Origin: Calycina herbarum
Taxonomy: Eukaryota; Ascomycota; Leotiomycetes; Helotiales; Pezizellaceae
Length of the DNA stretch: 64,000 nt
Assembly (NCBI GenBank): GCA_001414485.1
Contig: LLEY01000026.1
Location: forward strand, 372,001 to 436,000
Direction: 5' to 3'
The notes beneath the pieces are model-generated. The model saw only the letters and a list, made by a program, of their open reading frames with translations. It did no database searches and was not told where the DNA came from. Of the stretch, positions 43,151 to 55,559 are shown piece by piece. The first letter of the stretch is position 1, and every line of letters begins with the position of its first letter. Position numbers and translations under genes: made by a program.

Positions 43151-44707
43151 GCATGTAAAGATGAGTGAGCCTTAGGAACCTAATTCCCCTAAACGAATAG
43201 AATAATTCAACTTGATTCCCCTAGAACTGTTGTAGAAGGGAAGGCGCCAGGGGACTATATTCACGAAACCCTTGGTGACTCTGAGAGGAATCGAAGCCGA
43301 CGGCGAAGAGAGTTGTAATGAGAGGTCAGTCTTATGATGTTTGTATACGCATTGGACCAGAATTTTACCTTGCGGTCGTGCCTCAATTCAGCACCGCCGC
43401 CCACCCCCCGCGATGCGTTTTCAACGACAAGAAAGTGCATTCTGATCTCAAGCGTGAAGAGGGAATGAGCGACCTCGTCCTCTTGTGCTGGTGATGTTCC
43501 GTTGCGGGTCCAGGTTGAGTTGAGGTCAAGTGAGGGAAGGAACGACCTTAACTTCTCGCCTCCTCCTCAACTCCCGCCCTCTTTCACTGCCCCCGGGTCG
43601 TTGCACAGAATGCCAGACACCCAGTCGCGCCTGCCTTCTGCAAAGGGGTTTGACCTTGACCCCCACACCTGGGCGGGACTGGACAGCATGCTCCTTCCTC
43701 TCCGTCTCAACTCCCTCTTGGCCTGTGGACCTCGACAGAGTAACCAACCTAGACACTCGCACATGGATTAGGAACCAGACTTCACAGGGGAAAAGGCCAA
43801 AAACAGTCATCACAAACTTATGTATTTTGATTTCTCAACTAAAGGCGACCTCGAGCCACCAATATCAACAAAAGTAAGTAAATTACATCCATCACACAAG
43901 CAGATACCTCATCCACATCTGTTTGGCCAAGACCAATACCACCAACCAACCACACACATCGAATATATAAACTCCTCATACTTCATACTCAATACACATT
44001 CATACATCCCCCACCCATATACATTCCCTCCCATCCCACCTATCACTAACCCACACCCAACCTGACCACCAACCCCTCCCCAAAAGACTTTGTTCATACG
44101 TTCATCAATGCCACAGTTCCCAAGTTAAGTCCCCAACCAATAGACCAAGACAAAAAAAGTCCTCTATAGAAAAAGAAATCCGTTCGTTGACACCCATACC
44201 CATGCCATCCATCTCTTTTTTCCGAGACAAAAGAAAATTCCCAGGCCCAGCCCCGATGACACCTTTTTTGTGAGACCCACCAAAGACAATAAACCAAACA
44301 TAGTAAAAAGTAAACCAAACACTGCGCAACCCAATCCGAACCACCAAAAAGTAAAAACCACCCGACCGAGAAGATGATGAGTTAAGGAGAGCGAGAATAA
44401 GAAACGCTAATCAGTTTGTCAAGGATAGTGAAGAAGAAGAAAAAAGGTAAATGTGTACAGCCCTTCCCGATCTATGTGCCGCTGGGCGAATGTTTGCCAA
44501 TAGATCCACATACACAATGAATAGAAACAAAAAAGACAATAAACAAAATGAAAACATAAAAAGTATGATGAAAAAATCCGTAGTATCATATCACATAGTA
44601 GCGGGCTCTCCAAAGATCAGAATCCTGGATGGCTCGCACGAAGAGCGCGCACCAGGCGCTTTTCGATATCCAATTCGTCAACAGTTGAAGTGAGTCAGTC
44701 AGCTTCT
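43151..44707. other. Convergent 3' region without a supported gene
   Basis: About 1.5 kb between the deaminase stop and the stop of the CRIB gene. The part 43830-44420 is C/A-rich and purine-poor on the plus strand. Several overlapping open frames have low complexity and are rejected. Confidence 0.5.
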
Positions 44708-47140
44708 TCATGTTTGAGGGAACAACATGTAACTGCCCCTGGGGGCTTTCTTGTTTCCAAGTATGTTGCCCACAGTTCCGGCTCTTGGTCGACCTTTGAA
44801 TTCCTTCACGGTTTGCGAAACAACTGGTGCCGAAACTTTTCTGCCATGGACCTGTCTGCTGCTTTGCTCTTCTTGTGATTCTGCGACAGGGCTAAGGCAG
44901 CCTTTAGCCTCGGCCGATCCTAGGTCGAGAGGAGTGGTGCTCAAGGATGAGGAATCTTTTGGTCCCCTTTGAGAACCCATCTCGAGTGGCGAGTCAGCTT
45001 GTGGAGTGGTTGCCTCATCCGCCTCATCGCTAATCTCCTGAACACTCTCGTGTCTACGGAGGCTGGATGGGATAAGATCAGGAAGCGAGGATGACGAGCC
45101 AATACTTTGATGAGCATCATGGCTAAATCGAGATGAGAGACGCGAGTTTGAAGAACTGCGTGCTGAACCACGAGAGAAGTTTGATGAGCGATAGGATAGA
45201 ACACTTGAGGTACTCTCATCCATGGGTAAAATGTTATAAGGCCCTTGCTCAATAATGGTTGCGGACGGAGAATCCTCTTTTCCAAAGTGCTCATGGTATT
45301 CTGCTGCGGCGTCCATCTCACTCTGGAAATCAGATGGAATTAAGAGTGTTGGCGACAGGTTAAAGCCATGTGACTCCTTGAATGATGAAGCTTGCGATGG
45401 TGATCGCCTGAGACCCGGACGGGCAAAACCAGTGAAGGTCTGTGGTGTACGGAGTTCAGGGGAAACAATCGATGCATTGGACATTGGTGATAATTCCGGA
45501 ACATCAAAGGCTGATGGTATGAGAAGAGATGGACGGAAACGTCCATGGTAGACTGATCGGTCATCATCTTCTAGGTGAAGTTCGAGGGTAGGTTGAAGCA
45601 AGGTAGATGGAGCACCCATCTCCCATTGATCTTCTTGTGGAGAATTGGATGAGTTTTCTGCCACGACAGTTTCCTCTTCCATCGAGTATCGATCCCATTG
45701 ATAATCGCAATTGGCCTCAATTTCATGATCATAGCAATAATCGATGTCTTGCTCCCAAGAATCATCATTAAACCGGAAACCAGGTGATAGAGGTCGAGTA
45801 GTGGCATCCCTTGATGCAATTTGGCCAAGTATTTCTGACATGCGACAATCGAATGGCGCATACATGTGCTCGGGAACTCTAGTTCGAAAAGAGGGTACTG
45901 ACTTGGACATTCTCAACTCAGAACTGGTCCTCGACATTCGTGAGCCGACTTCCTCCTCCTCCTCAACATCAGGCAGTTCAGAGGGGAAAGTCCCTGAAAG
46001 GGCAGCTGTCAATGGCCAAGCTTCGTCTCCAGGAGTGGTAATAGCATGGGACGGTGATTGATTGTCTTCGTCAGCTACACAAAATGGTGGTGGCATTGGC
46101 AGACCGTAAGGTGCTGCTTTTCTGAAACTCTCGCTAGTTGTCATCGTCGATGGATCAAAGGTGTCAATAAGAACAGAAGCCGTGCGAGATGACGTTCTAG
46201 TTGGAAGGTCCACCGGGCAGGTGGGTGACAGAGGAGACCGAGGAGGACGTGGTGGGGCCATTCTAAGATTATCATGCGATTTCGCATATGAAATTGGTCT
46301 TTGAGCACGAATAGGTCGAAGTGATTTTCGTAGAACCCCCTTCTGTCGTGTTTGGTTGGCAACCGGATCATCCTCATGAGGAATATTCAATGTTTCGGAT
46401 GAAAAGTTCTCAAAGTGCAGATCTTCTGCCCTGATTCCCTTCAGTTCGCCGTTTGTAGGAGCTTGTGATGCTTTGATTGCAGTGAATTCCGATACAAGTT
46501 CCTTGGGGCTCGTTCGCTCCAAGTTTGGTAAATGCTCTTGCCGTGTATGAGTAACATGTTGGAAGTTGTAGGGACCGGAAATGGGCTGTCGCTTTTTGGA
46601 TGAGAGACCAATGGCATGTGAACCGCTAGATCTCGTCTTCTGGCCATAGTAACGTTCCCTCGCCGAAGTATCCTCTTTCGGGCTGAGTGACGATGTCGAA
46701 GTACTGATCGAAGTATCCCTCCTTGATTTCCTCCCACTCCGGGAAAAGATTGACCCAAATATTTGAGTGCTTTCATGTCTTTCTGACCGCGACATGGGCA
46801 TGTTGCTGAGGGTGGATCGAGTAGATGATTTTCGAGACAGGTTGATACTGTCTGTTGAAACATATGTCGAATCGCGAGACCGAAAGGACGAAGAGGCAGA
46901 GGAGGTGGAAATGGTGTTGGTCCTGGAATTGTTGCCGAAGATAGAACTCCTCTTCATCTGCTCCGTGTATGCTCGTATCCGTTCAGGAGAGGGCGGGCCA
47001 TCAATGGCTGGCTCCAGAGAATCCGATGACGAGCATTGTTCGATGTTAGGTGCTGCCAGAGGGATGTCCTTCTTGGAGGATTTCTTGACCGTGTAGACAG
47101 AGGGATACGCTGCCTTCCCTGTGCTGCTGAAGCTAAACAT
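44708..47140 (-). CDS. Large disordered protein with CRIB (Cdc42/Rac-binding) motif
   Basis: Single exon of 810 residues from the ATG at 47138-47140; the frame is open 14 codons further, but without an ATG. Residues about 185-225 (PISGPYNFQHVTHTRQEHLPNLERTSPKEL) match the CRIB consensus ISxPxxFxHxxH, which binds GTP-loaded Cdc42 or Rac. The rest is serine/proline-rich and probably disordered, with possible phosphorylation sites and the repeated short motif SLLIPSAFD / TLLIPSDFQ near the C-terminal third. No kinase domain follows, so it resembles Gic-type polarity effectors rather than PAK kinases. A role in polarised growth at the hyphal tip is inferred only from the CRIB motif. Confidence 0.8.
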   Translation of the reverse strand: MFSFSSTGKAAYPSVYTVKKSSKKDIPLAAPNIEQCSSSDSLEPAIDGPPSPERIRAYTEQMKRSSIFGNNSRTNTISTSSASSSFRSRDSTYVSTDSINLSRKSSTRSTLSNMPMSRSERHESTQIFGSIFSRSGRKSRRDTSISTSTSSLSPKEDTSARERYYGQKTRSSGSHAIGLSSKKRQPISGPYNFQHVTHTRQEHLPNLERTSPKELVSEFTAIKASQAPTNGELKGIRAEDLHFENFSSETLNIPHEDDPVANQTRQKGVLRKSLRPIRAQRPISYAKSHDNLRMAPPRPPRSPLSPTCPVDLPTRTSSRTASVLIDTFDPSTMTTSESFRKAAPYGLPMPPPFCVADEDNQSPSHAITTPGDEAWPLTAALSGTFPSELPDVEEEEEVGSRMSRTSSELRMSKSVPSFRTRVPEHMYAPFDCRMSEILGQIASRDATTRPLSPGFRFNDDSWEQDIDYCYDHEIEANCDYQWDRYSMEEETVVAENSSNSPQEDQWEMGAPSTLLQPTLELHLEDDDRSVYHGRFRPSLLIPSAFDVPELSPMSNASIVSPELRTPQTFTGFARPGLRRSPSQASSFKESHGFNLSPTLLIPSDFQSEMDAAAEYHEHFGKEDSPSATIIEQGPYNILPMDESTSSVLSYRSSNFSRGSARSSSNSRLSSRFSHDAHQSIGSSSSLPDLIPSSLRRHESVQEISDEADEATTPQADSPLEMGSQRGPKDSSSLSTTPLDLGSAEAKGCLSPVAESQEEQSSRQVHGRKVSAPVVSQTVKEFKGRPRAGTVGNILGNKKAPRGSYMLFPQT

Positions 47141-50100
47141 TGTTGTGTTGGAACCGCTGGTGCAGGTCTTACTGCTGTACACGCGAGTGACAGCAACTGG
47201 GTGGTGGTGGGGATATATTTTAAGTCTTTATGCGGCGCGCAGGGGAATCCCAACAGTACATATATTAACCATGCGGGAAAATTGGTGCTGATTGTCGCGT
47301 ACCGGAACAACGCGTCGACAGGCTAATCTCACACGCCGCAGCCACAAGAATTCCTTGAATCTGTACGGAGGCTTTTGTTCGATTATAAGAATGGCTTCGA
47401 CACCCTTCCTTTTGAAGACTCCGGCACTCGAAAGCAATTGTGGAGGTTGGCGCAAACTCTCAGACCAAACGACGTCTCGGCTGGAGAAATTCGGATCAGT
47501 ACCTGGCATATAAATCATCGGAGTAAGATCGTGGATCGGGACCCAAAAAAGTTTCCCCGTGATATAGCCCAGGTTCCAAGATGTTACGGGGAACAAACTC
47601 ATCACAATCTGAGCATCAGATCACGGGAGAAGGAGAGGACTCGGTGAGGTTGGAGAGGTTGGAGAGGACAATGACAATTACATACCGTGATGACCTGGAT
47701 GAATGGATGTGTGGTGAGCAACACAATGGGTAATTCGTTATCCTTCTCTCGCTCGACGATCCGATGGGATGGCGATGGTTTAGCGAGGACCAGCTGCAGA
47801 TATCTCGACCACGGAAAGGAAGCACCCGTCTGTCATGTAACGACGGCAGCAGCTTGAAGCCAATTCGTCTGGGTCCTGATGGGTGTTGTTGAGCAGCATG
47901 CAGGAGGAGGGCAACCTTGAAGAAGAGCTGAGAAATAAAATTGGATGTATGTGAGTTCCAGGTTGTTGGCGAGTCCTGGCTCCTGGTAACGAAAAGGCAA
48001 TTCAATGCTGGACTCAGAATGACAATAGAAGCATATTTTACTCTGAACTCTCAACATCAACAGCGAGGAGGCCCGTCAAAAGACATTTCTGGACCAGCAA
48101 TGGCAGCTAGCAAGCATCAGTGGCATTGATAGCTTCTTGAACTGTGCACTTAGCACTACCTGTCAACCCAGGATTTGGGATCCATCATGATGGGCGCAGC
48201 CTGTGCCCGGGGGACCAGGGAGAAAGGCTTGAGAAATGGCTAGGGGGCCTGGGAGAGCGACATTCGAAGGCCCAAAGGGGTAAGGGGCAGGATGCTGGCC
48301 GTTGCCAGGCTTGTCTGGATGCCTCAAGCGACCCCGGCCCGCGGAAGGCACAAGGAAGAGATGTGCGTTCTTAACGACCAGGGGCCCTGCAAAAAGGGGG
48401 GTGGGGGTTGTGAGAGAGTGTCTGAGTTGAGCACTGAGACCCCGAAGTTTCGCTACTTTGGTGGTTCTGGAGATTTCCTAAAAATACCCAGGTATCGTTT
48501 ATCTGAATCATGAGGGGGAAAAGGGAGAAGGTTGCGAGGTGATAACATCCGGATCACATGATGTTTTTCTGGCGGGGAAGAATTGGAACACCAATTTAAG
48601 CGAATCTAGAGACCTTCGGATTGGCCGTTGTTCATGTACCGTAGCGGGGTTTCGCGATGTCAATCAGGGGAGGTGGTTGGTGAAAAGGCCGTTAGCCCGT
48701 AAAGATTTGTTGCCAATCGACGATGGCCCATCCTCCCAGTCCTTTTTTCAGAGTGCAACAAGCTTGCTTGAAAAGGAGGCTGGCTGCTGGAAACAAAAGA
48801 CACTGGAATGGCTCGGCAGCTGTCAAACTTGTCTAATGATTCTCCACACAATCATCACCTCATCAAGCCCGAATCTGCTGCCCGGAGCGGTAAGTCCCTA
48901 CGAGGTTCCGCTCCGGAAACTTCTCGAGACCACGGCCCTCAAAACTACCGTCAGTGACCACTGACCAGTAGTCGTTTTTCGTAATATCCATAGGGCCCAT
49001 GAGGCCAGCCACTTCGACATGCAAATTTACATCAACAGCTTCGATACGAGTCTGTCTCTGTATTGAAAATGTTCCGCGGCGCAACTCGAGACTCAAGAAG
49101 TACGTTGCCGCCACTGACATCCAACCCCAACCGAGATTGACAGACAGCAGGCTGAATGCTTCGTTGATGGTTTAATTGACCTGAAATTGATTTACTGAAA
49201 GGATCGCAGTGTTGCTCTTGCCACCAATCTAGTTGAGAGTGCAAAGACGTCGGTTGGGGGCACATTCGTGCTCTTGCTCTGCCAATAGTTTTCTCTTGGC
49301 CGGTAGGAGCGCGCATGAGGGGGTGAGTGAGAGGCGCGACTTACACACTACATACCCATTCGCATTTCTCGTTCCTTCGACTTTTCAAGCGTTTCAATTG
49401 TCTTCAAAACTTCCAGGTGGACTTTTGTTTTGTAGATCTTTTTTGGTGAGTTTTTAGCCGCGTGGGTTGTCGTTAGCCTCTTGCACCAAGTCCCAGCTAA
49501 TCGCAAGTGGGCGTAGCCTCTTCTTTACAATTGGTGTTCCTGAATCCTTAGAGAGACATACGGTGGCCGGGGATACTACTTTTGACGTATCTTTGCGACC
49601 TCACCAATCCAAAGGATTTCCGCTTTGAAGTCCCGAGATGACGTTTCTGCACCAGATAAACCACCCCTGAATTATTGACCAATTCGCAATTCTGTCTCGA
49701 TTGCAAGTCGGTGTCGCTCAATGATCGATGCTAAGTCGATGGTCAGCAACAATCGCCCTTTTGGGCGAAAGGTCATCTCCCTGGCACTTCAAATGCACCA
49801 CCAATGCGTTGAGAAATGGCCTCAAGATCGACATTGCGTTTCGTCCAGGTACTGCGACTTTGGACAATTCCAACTCGGAGTGCACCTCCCGCATTTTCTC
49901 ACGTTGTTTTCCACCAGTCCGTTGGGATACCGACATCTGTAAAGTAACCATGACAAAGTGTTCACATAACTTTGTGGTGTTGGACGAAGCTACTGGTTGG
50001 CAGTTTCGAAGCTTCTGTCCCGCGCTTCGAGAACGGCGTGAAGGTCACAGTGATGGCGACCTGCATGGGGGCGTTCCACGACCACGCTGCAGAATAAGCC

Positions 50101-50368
50101 CTACACGAAAAGTTACGTGAAGCAACGGAATATCGTAACATTTCATCTTGAACTCTGGGACATAAACAGAGACAACCTGCACAGCAATCAAAAGAACTTT
50201 TGGGGCTTTCAGGGACCAACCCGACTGTCTGGTCCGACAATGGTGGGTGGGAGAGAAGTTCTAAATTTACACTGGCAAATTGATTTTGGGCACCAATTAG
50301 GGCTAAATCAAACCCCAGTAATTGATGGGCACTTTGTTCCTTCTTTCGGGTTCGCTGCATCTTCTATT

Positions 50369-50435
50369 CAAAAGTATGCACTCTCCAAGGGTATTGTTCA
50401 TGGGGAGTTAAGGGATTAGAGAGTGCATACTTTTG
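50369..50435. repeat. Perfect 17-bp inverted repeat with 33-nt loop
   Basis: The arm CAAAAGTATGCACTCTC (50369-50385) is exactly complementary to GAGAGTGCATACTTTTG (50419-50435). No gene is adjacent. Confidence 0.85.
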
Positions 50436-51184
50436 GAGAAAGGGAGTATACGCAGGCTTCTTGCTGCAGCACTACTGCAGGAGTCTGAATGCAGAGATGT
50501 TGACCCGAAGAACCGCGAGTGAAGGATGCTGTCGTGGGTATCGCAAGGAACTCTGCATCTACGGCACGGAAAACTGGCCAGATCAAGGATCTACACTCGT
50601 GCAAGCAAGTATCGTCTCATGGAAAGACTTGAACTCGAAAGAAAAATGAAGCCATCAACCTCTCCATGGGTGTATAGAAAAAGATCTTGCTCGTATACAT
50701 GACGCTAAGGATTTGTCCTGTCCGAATGAGGAAGCTATACAGCTATCTTATAGCAAATAACATAAGAAAACATCCAGGTCGGATTCAGACGAAATACCCG
50801 AGATGTTTTGAGAGTCTTCCTCCGTACTACATATCGCCTTGTAAACTTGTTTGGCTACTATTACAGGTGGGACGTAACGTAACCGCCGTTAGTCTTTTAT
50901 TAAGAAAACGAATTGCTGGGTTTATCGGTCCGCGAACTGATTGCGTTGCTTCCCAACTTCGTTCCAACCCGAGGACTTTGGGGATCTCCGAACTCTGTTC
51001 AAGTGGTTCTTCGGACGGATTAGGAACAGTGTCAAACCCAATCATACACGCGCCATTCCCCACGTCTATCCACGTACGACCCCGTATTATTTGAGCCAGT
51101 TTATGAGGTCAGACTCTCGCGCTAGATCAATCGTTCTCTAGGTCATTCCCTGGTGGTTTGATACACCTCAGTAGACCTAGTTCG

Positions 51185-51214
51185 GATGACAGATGATGAC
51201 AGATGATGACAGAT
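51185..51214 (+). repeat. Three perfect copies of a 10-bp tandem unit
   Basis: GATGACAGAT is repeated three times without a mismatch in non-coding sequence. Confidence 0.9.
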
Positions 51215-53089
51215 GCTAGATTGAAGGGTAGGAAAAACTTTCAACGTCTAACATCTATAATCTCGACAGGTCCAATTAAACAAAAACTATAAATCTATTA
51301 AGCAGAAGGAGTTTTTATTCGATACTTCGAAGTGCATTTAGGTTCGGACCCGAAAAGCCGAGACAATCAAGAACATGAAAGCCCCAAGGTAATCTCGTAT
51401 AATGAGTCTTTTATCATCCAAGAAAACCCCACATATCAACCAGCGGACCTAGACTGGGAGTTCATCCTGACCAGTTCTTCCACTTGGATGCATACACGCA
51501 GAAACGGTTTTCGTCAAGTCAAACCCACGATACCCTTGGTACAAACTAGCACCTGCTTGATACATCGCAACGTATCCCAGCCCATTTTTCTCTGTATGAA
51601 ATCCCTAAGAAAGTGAGAGAGGGAAGTGCCTGTGAAGTTAAGTAATAACAGACGGACTATGTGCTTAACATGGTGGCCTCTATACTTAACATCGCATCTG
51701 ATCCGTTCGTTTCCCTAAGAGTAGTCTCTTCCGAATGGAAACCAATCATTTGTCGTGGGGTCAGTCTGTAGGAGCCGCAGGAAGCAATACCTCGATTATC
51801 GATAGCAGCTTGCCATCCCATCGTGTTCGAGTTTCAGATTTGGTCTTGAAGGAAGTAAGGTTAATTTTTGAAACTTGGAGATCCTCTCTGTTTTCTTTTG
51901 TTTTCAATCATCCCCTCTTCAAACCAACGCAAATGGGGGCCCTCTTCCCAAGTCTCGGAATTCTGCCCACCATTGGATCGACCGCACCGACCCGGCAATG
52001 GTAATAAAGCTGGTGAGGTGAGTGGATGCCCCGCGATTCGGAGGGATACACTGTCAAGCTTCAACAACCGACCCCTCATTGTGACATCGTGGATGAGGAG
52101 TTTGTGAAGAATCAAGAGGAGGAAAATTAAATTCCAACCCGGGACACCTCGAGGCCGAAAAAGGCGCAATCCACTTGCGGGGGCTGGAAGACCGCTTGTG
52201 GGAGGACTCGCCGACCTCCTCACCGGTCTTCATTCCATGTCACTTGTCAGCTTGCGTTCCCACATGTCAACTTTCTGTGACCACTGTCACATCCCACCAA
52301 GCCTTGAGCTCTCAGACCGGGTCCGCGCCCGCGAAGCGATCCCGCACAGTCAGTCTTTCATGTCTGTTCTCAGATTTCGAAGATCTTGAAACGCCACGGT
52401 AAATCAACGGTCAGTGGACACGAAGAAAACCCAGACGCGGCTCTTGTCTTGGGACCGAGGCGGTGTAGTTGGGGCTGGCGTTTGGCTGTTTGATCGATTC
52501 CAGCAATGTTGTTGTTGGAGTTTCCGCCGGGAATTGAGATGGCCGGTTCACACCCGGTTTGAAAGCCTCAAGGCTTCCTTCCCAGTGGTGATGATTTTGA
52601 CTAAAACAGCGTTAACTTGTAACTCGTCACTTTTAAAAAGTTTATGCCTACATTTTCAAACTCGGCGATGCTGTCGAAAGGAGACGATCAAAAGAGAGGA
52701 GGAGTTGAAAGTGGATTGGGAATATTTCCAGGTTGTGATAAATGCAGAAGGAAGGAAAACACCCATTCGGGCAGGCGGGAAGAAGAGAGGTGCGATTGGC
52801 CACCGTATAAACTTTTCCAGAATACGTGACCAACGTAAAACGGATAGAAGGAAGTGAAAGTACTAATAGATTAGAAAATAACAAGTTTAACAGTAAGTGG
52901 AGAAAATGATTTTAGGGTTCTTATAAAAACAGTTGGGATTGCAAAAGTATTTCGAGTAACACGTGACTAGCCTCGGAGCTTAAAAACAAACCAAAAAGTA
53001 CTTTTGGTGCTAGGAAGGTTCTATAATTTTCACCCAGCTCTTCTAGTAAACGAAATATTCTACGCTTTCCTAGTAATAGTATAGAAGAA

Positions 53090-55059
53090 GAACCGACTAC
53101 TATTATTATTCTTACACTGCGTAGGCCGTAGGCCGAGCTCTAAGAGCAAGTAGTACATCTTCTGTTCTAGTTTATAATATCTTTCGGCCTGTTCTTCTTC
53201 GCCTCTCGAGTTTCTTTACGAGCGTGCGATACTCCTTCCTTGATTCCTGCTGCTGTCTATTCGGAGCTCTTCTCTCCGACCCGGTGACAAACTAGAGGGG
53301 TGGGTTGAAGTACTTAACCGCTAAAGCGTGTGTTAGTAGTATAGAGAGCGCCTAGGCGCTCTCTTAAAACTGGCGGAGCCGGGGTCTTGCTCTCCGGCGC
53401 GCCTCGGCCCTCTCTTCCTCTTCCTCCCTTTCTCTTGCCTCTTCCTTACCTTCCTCTCTATCCTCTTCGAGCAATTCCAGTGCTAGCCTATATTCCTGAA
53501 GTCTTCTAAGCCTAAGCAGCTAGGTAGTAATTCTTAGCGCTAGCTTCCTATTCGCTAGTGCTTCTCTAAGCTCTCTTAAGTTTCTGATACTCTTGCTAAG
53601 GGCTCTTATAAGTGCTTCTCTCTCTTATAGGATGTCTTAGTAGAATAGTACTAGATATCTTACTGTCTCTCTTCTACTCGTATATATATACTATAGTATT
53701 AGCTAGCCTAGTACTCTTCTTATAAAGAGGAAGGCGTTAAGCCCTATTACCCTTATTCTTGCCTAGACGAGTAGTAAGCTCTTTGCTTTAGCGAGCCTTT
53801 TATAGACTTTCTATAGCTTCTAGTTTACTAGGTCTGCCTCGTCTAACACTTCTATATACTACGTCGGGTTCTTCTCTCAAGCTCTCTTTCTTTAAGCCTC
53901 TAGGCGTTTCTACTACTCTACGAGCGTAGTATTATATTTAAAACCCTCTCTCTCTATTCTCTACTCTTCTTTCTATACTTGCCTCGCTCTCTAAGAGCAC
54001 GGTATCGCTTTTCCTAGCTTTGATAGTCTCCCTCTCCTTCTTCTTAGCTATATAGCTATATTCTTATAAGCACCTTAGATTAGCTTTCCTAGTTAAGACG
54101 TTTGGAATTTCTTTTTAAAAGTAGCTACTCGAAGGTTAAGATAGAGGTCTACTAAGGTATAGTCTACCTCTACCTCTAGACTCTAGATCGGGGTAGCTTT
54201 ATATACTTCTATTACTACTTATAAACACTTTAATTATTATATAGAGAAGCTTCTTACTATCCCCTTTATACTCTCTCCTTTTAGCGTTATATAGTACTAA
54301 GCTAACGCTTTATACGTAATTATACTTCTTATTACTACTACGTATATTTACCTTACACGGTAGTAATCGACGCTCTACGTCTTATTAGCAAGCCTTATAA
54401 GTGTAAAGGTCTACGTTGTAAGCTTCTTCCGTACTCTCTCTCTATACGCTTTCTAGTTTAGTTTCTTATTAAGCTTAACTCTAAGGAACCTTATATACTC
54501 GACTAGTATAAGCCTTACCTCTTCGAACTACACTGTTTCTTTCTATAGAGCTCTCGTTCTTATAAAGTATATAAGTACTATCTTTTCTAGGCTAAAGGCT
54601 ATCTCTTACTTATTTGCCTACTTATTATATACTCTCTAGGCTGACTCGAGTATTCTATAGTTTACTACTATACTCTTTGATATTATAAGTAGGTTTATAT
54701 CGTCTACGAAGCCTACTATAATTAGTCTATCGATCCTCGCTAGGTTATTATATAATATTAAGGCAAAAAGGATAAACAGTATCGGAGATAGTACTAATCC
54801 TTATAGCACTTCTTATTCTAGGCTTCTTTCGTCTACGAATCTTCTATTAAAGAATAGCGTAGCTTTATATCTTAAGAGAAAGCTTTCTATCTAGGTTACT
54901 ATCTACTATAGCACTTTCTTCTTCCTTAGAGTATAGAGTAGCTATATATAATCTACTCTATTAAATACCTCTACTATATCTAACTAAGCTAGAGACGCGT
55001 AGCTCTTGTTTTCCTATACTATATATACTCCTTCTATTACTATTCTAATCGCTAGTTCC
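53090..55059 (-). mobile_element. LINE (Tad-like non-LTR retrotransposon), 3' part, RIP-degraded
   Basis: Read on the minus strand, 54755-54830 gives a degenerate GL-VLSPILFILFAL block (the LINE GxPQGSPLSPxLF motif) and 54680-54720 gives VGFVDDINLL, the F-x-D-D catalytic motif of reverse transcriptase. A charged tail rich in Glu/Arg ends near 53370, followed by a presumptive 3' UTR. Many TAG/TAA codons interrupt all frames. The 5' part continues beyond the inserted LTR element at 61952. The outer boundary near 53090 is approximate. Confidence 0.75.
53343..53364. repeat. 22-bp perfect palindrome
   Basis: AGAGAGCGCCT followed by its exact mirror complement AGGCGCTCTCT, just downstream of the LINE ORF end. 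Confidence 0.85.
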
Positions 55060-55064
55060 GTGTT
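55060..55064 (+). repeat. Target-site duplication, left copy
   Basis: GTGTT directly before the left LTR, matching GTGTT at 61947-61951 after the right LTR. Confidence 0.7.
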
Positions 55065-55525
55065 ATTACGAATCACGTGCTAGCACGTGAATAAGTGAAG
55101 TCTAGGCGACGCTCTAATAGAATAAACACTATTATAACCCTGATAGTTAGAAAGGATTAAATAGAGAAGAATATATAATCCTAAGGATCTTATTATAGTT
55201 ATATTACGTGACTCGGTTAGAACGGTTAGGTAATAGAGTCTAGTTTTAAGGAGCCCTAGAAATAGAGTTAGACTCTATCTTTAGAACTCCTGCTAAGTAG
55301 GACTCTAATATAAACGAAGGTTCTATATAAGACTAGCACGTCTGCTATTAGATAGGAGCTTCGTACTTAACTTTAGTTATTAATCTTATTATCTTATTTA
55401 ATATCTTTAATATAAGTAACGAGTTCACTTCTAAGTAAACAACCTATCGCGTCTATACTTCTTACCTATATACTAACCTTCGAGACTTAGTTATCTTTAT
55501 TTAGTTCGTTTAAGTTTCGTTACAC
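55065..55525 (+). repeat. 5' LTR of the gypsy element
   Basis: 461 bp from ATTACGAATCACGTGC to TTTCGTTACAC. It aligns along its whole length with 61486-61946; differences are mostly C/T and G/A. A boundary beginning TGTTA and ending TTACA is also possible but gives no target-site duplication. Confidence 0.85.
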
Positions 55526-55559
55526 TTTAAGCACCTGTTTAGAAGTACTACTAATATAA

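Larger units (their letters stand above)
47141..53000. other. Long gene-poor region before the transposon block
   Basis: About 5.9 kb with normal base composition but no gene I can support. Open frames at 48539-48964, 49728-50120, 50687-51094, 51332-51616 and 52414-52857 lack known motifs, conserved-looking composition or splice partners. Supported elements are a 17-bp perfect hairpin (50369-50435) and a 10-bp triple repeat (51185-51214). From about 52860 the sequence becomes AT-rich, marking the edge of the RIP-affected block. Confidence 0.5.

Noticed and set aside
49728..50120. 130-codon open frame in the gene-poor region
   Set aside because: No family motif, frames open on both strands, no splice or start context.
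51185..51214. Start of a CRISPR-like array
   Set aside because: Units are directly adjacent 10-mers without spacers, and the organism is a eukaryote; a simple tandem repeat.
52414..52857. 147-codon open frame before the transposon block
   Set aside because: Composition and lack of motifs suggest a chance frame.
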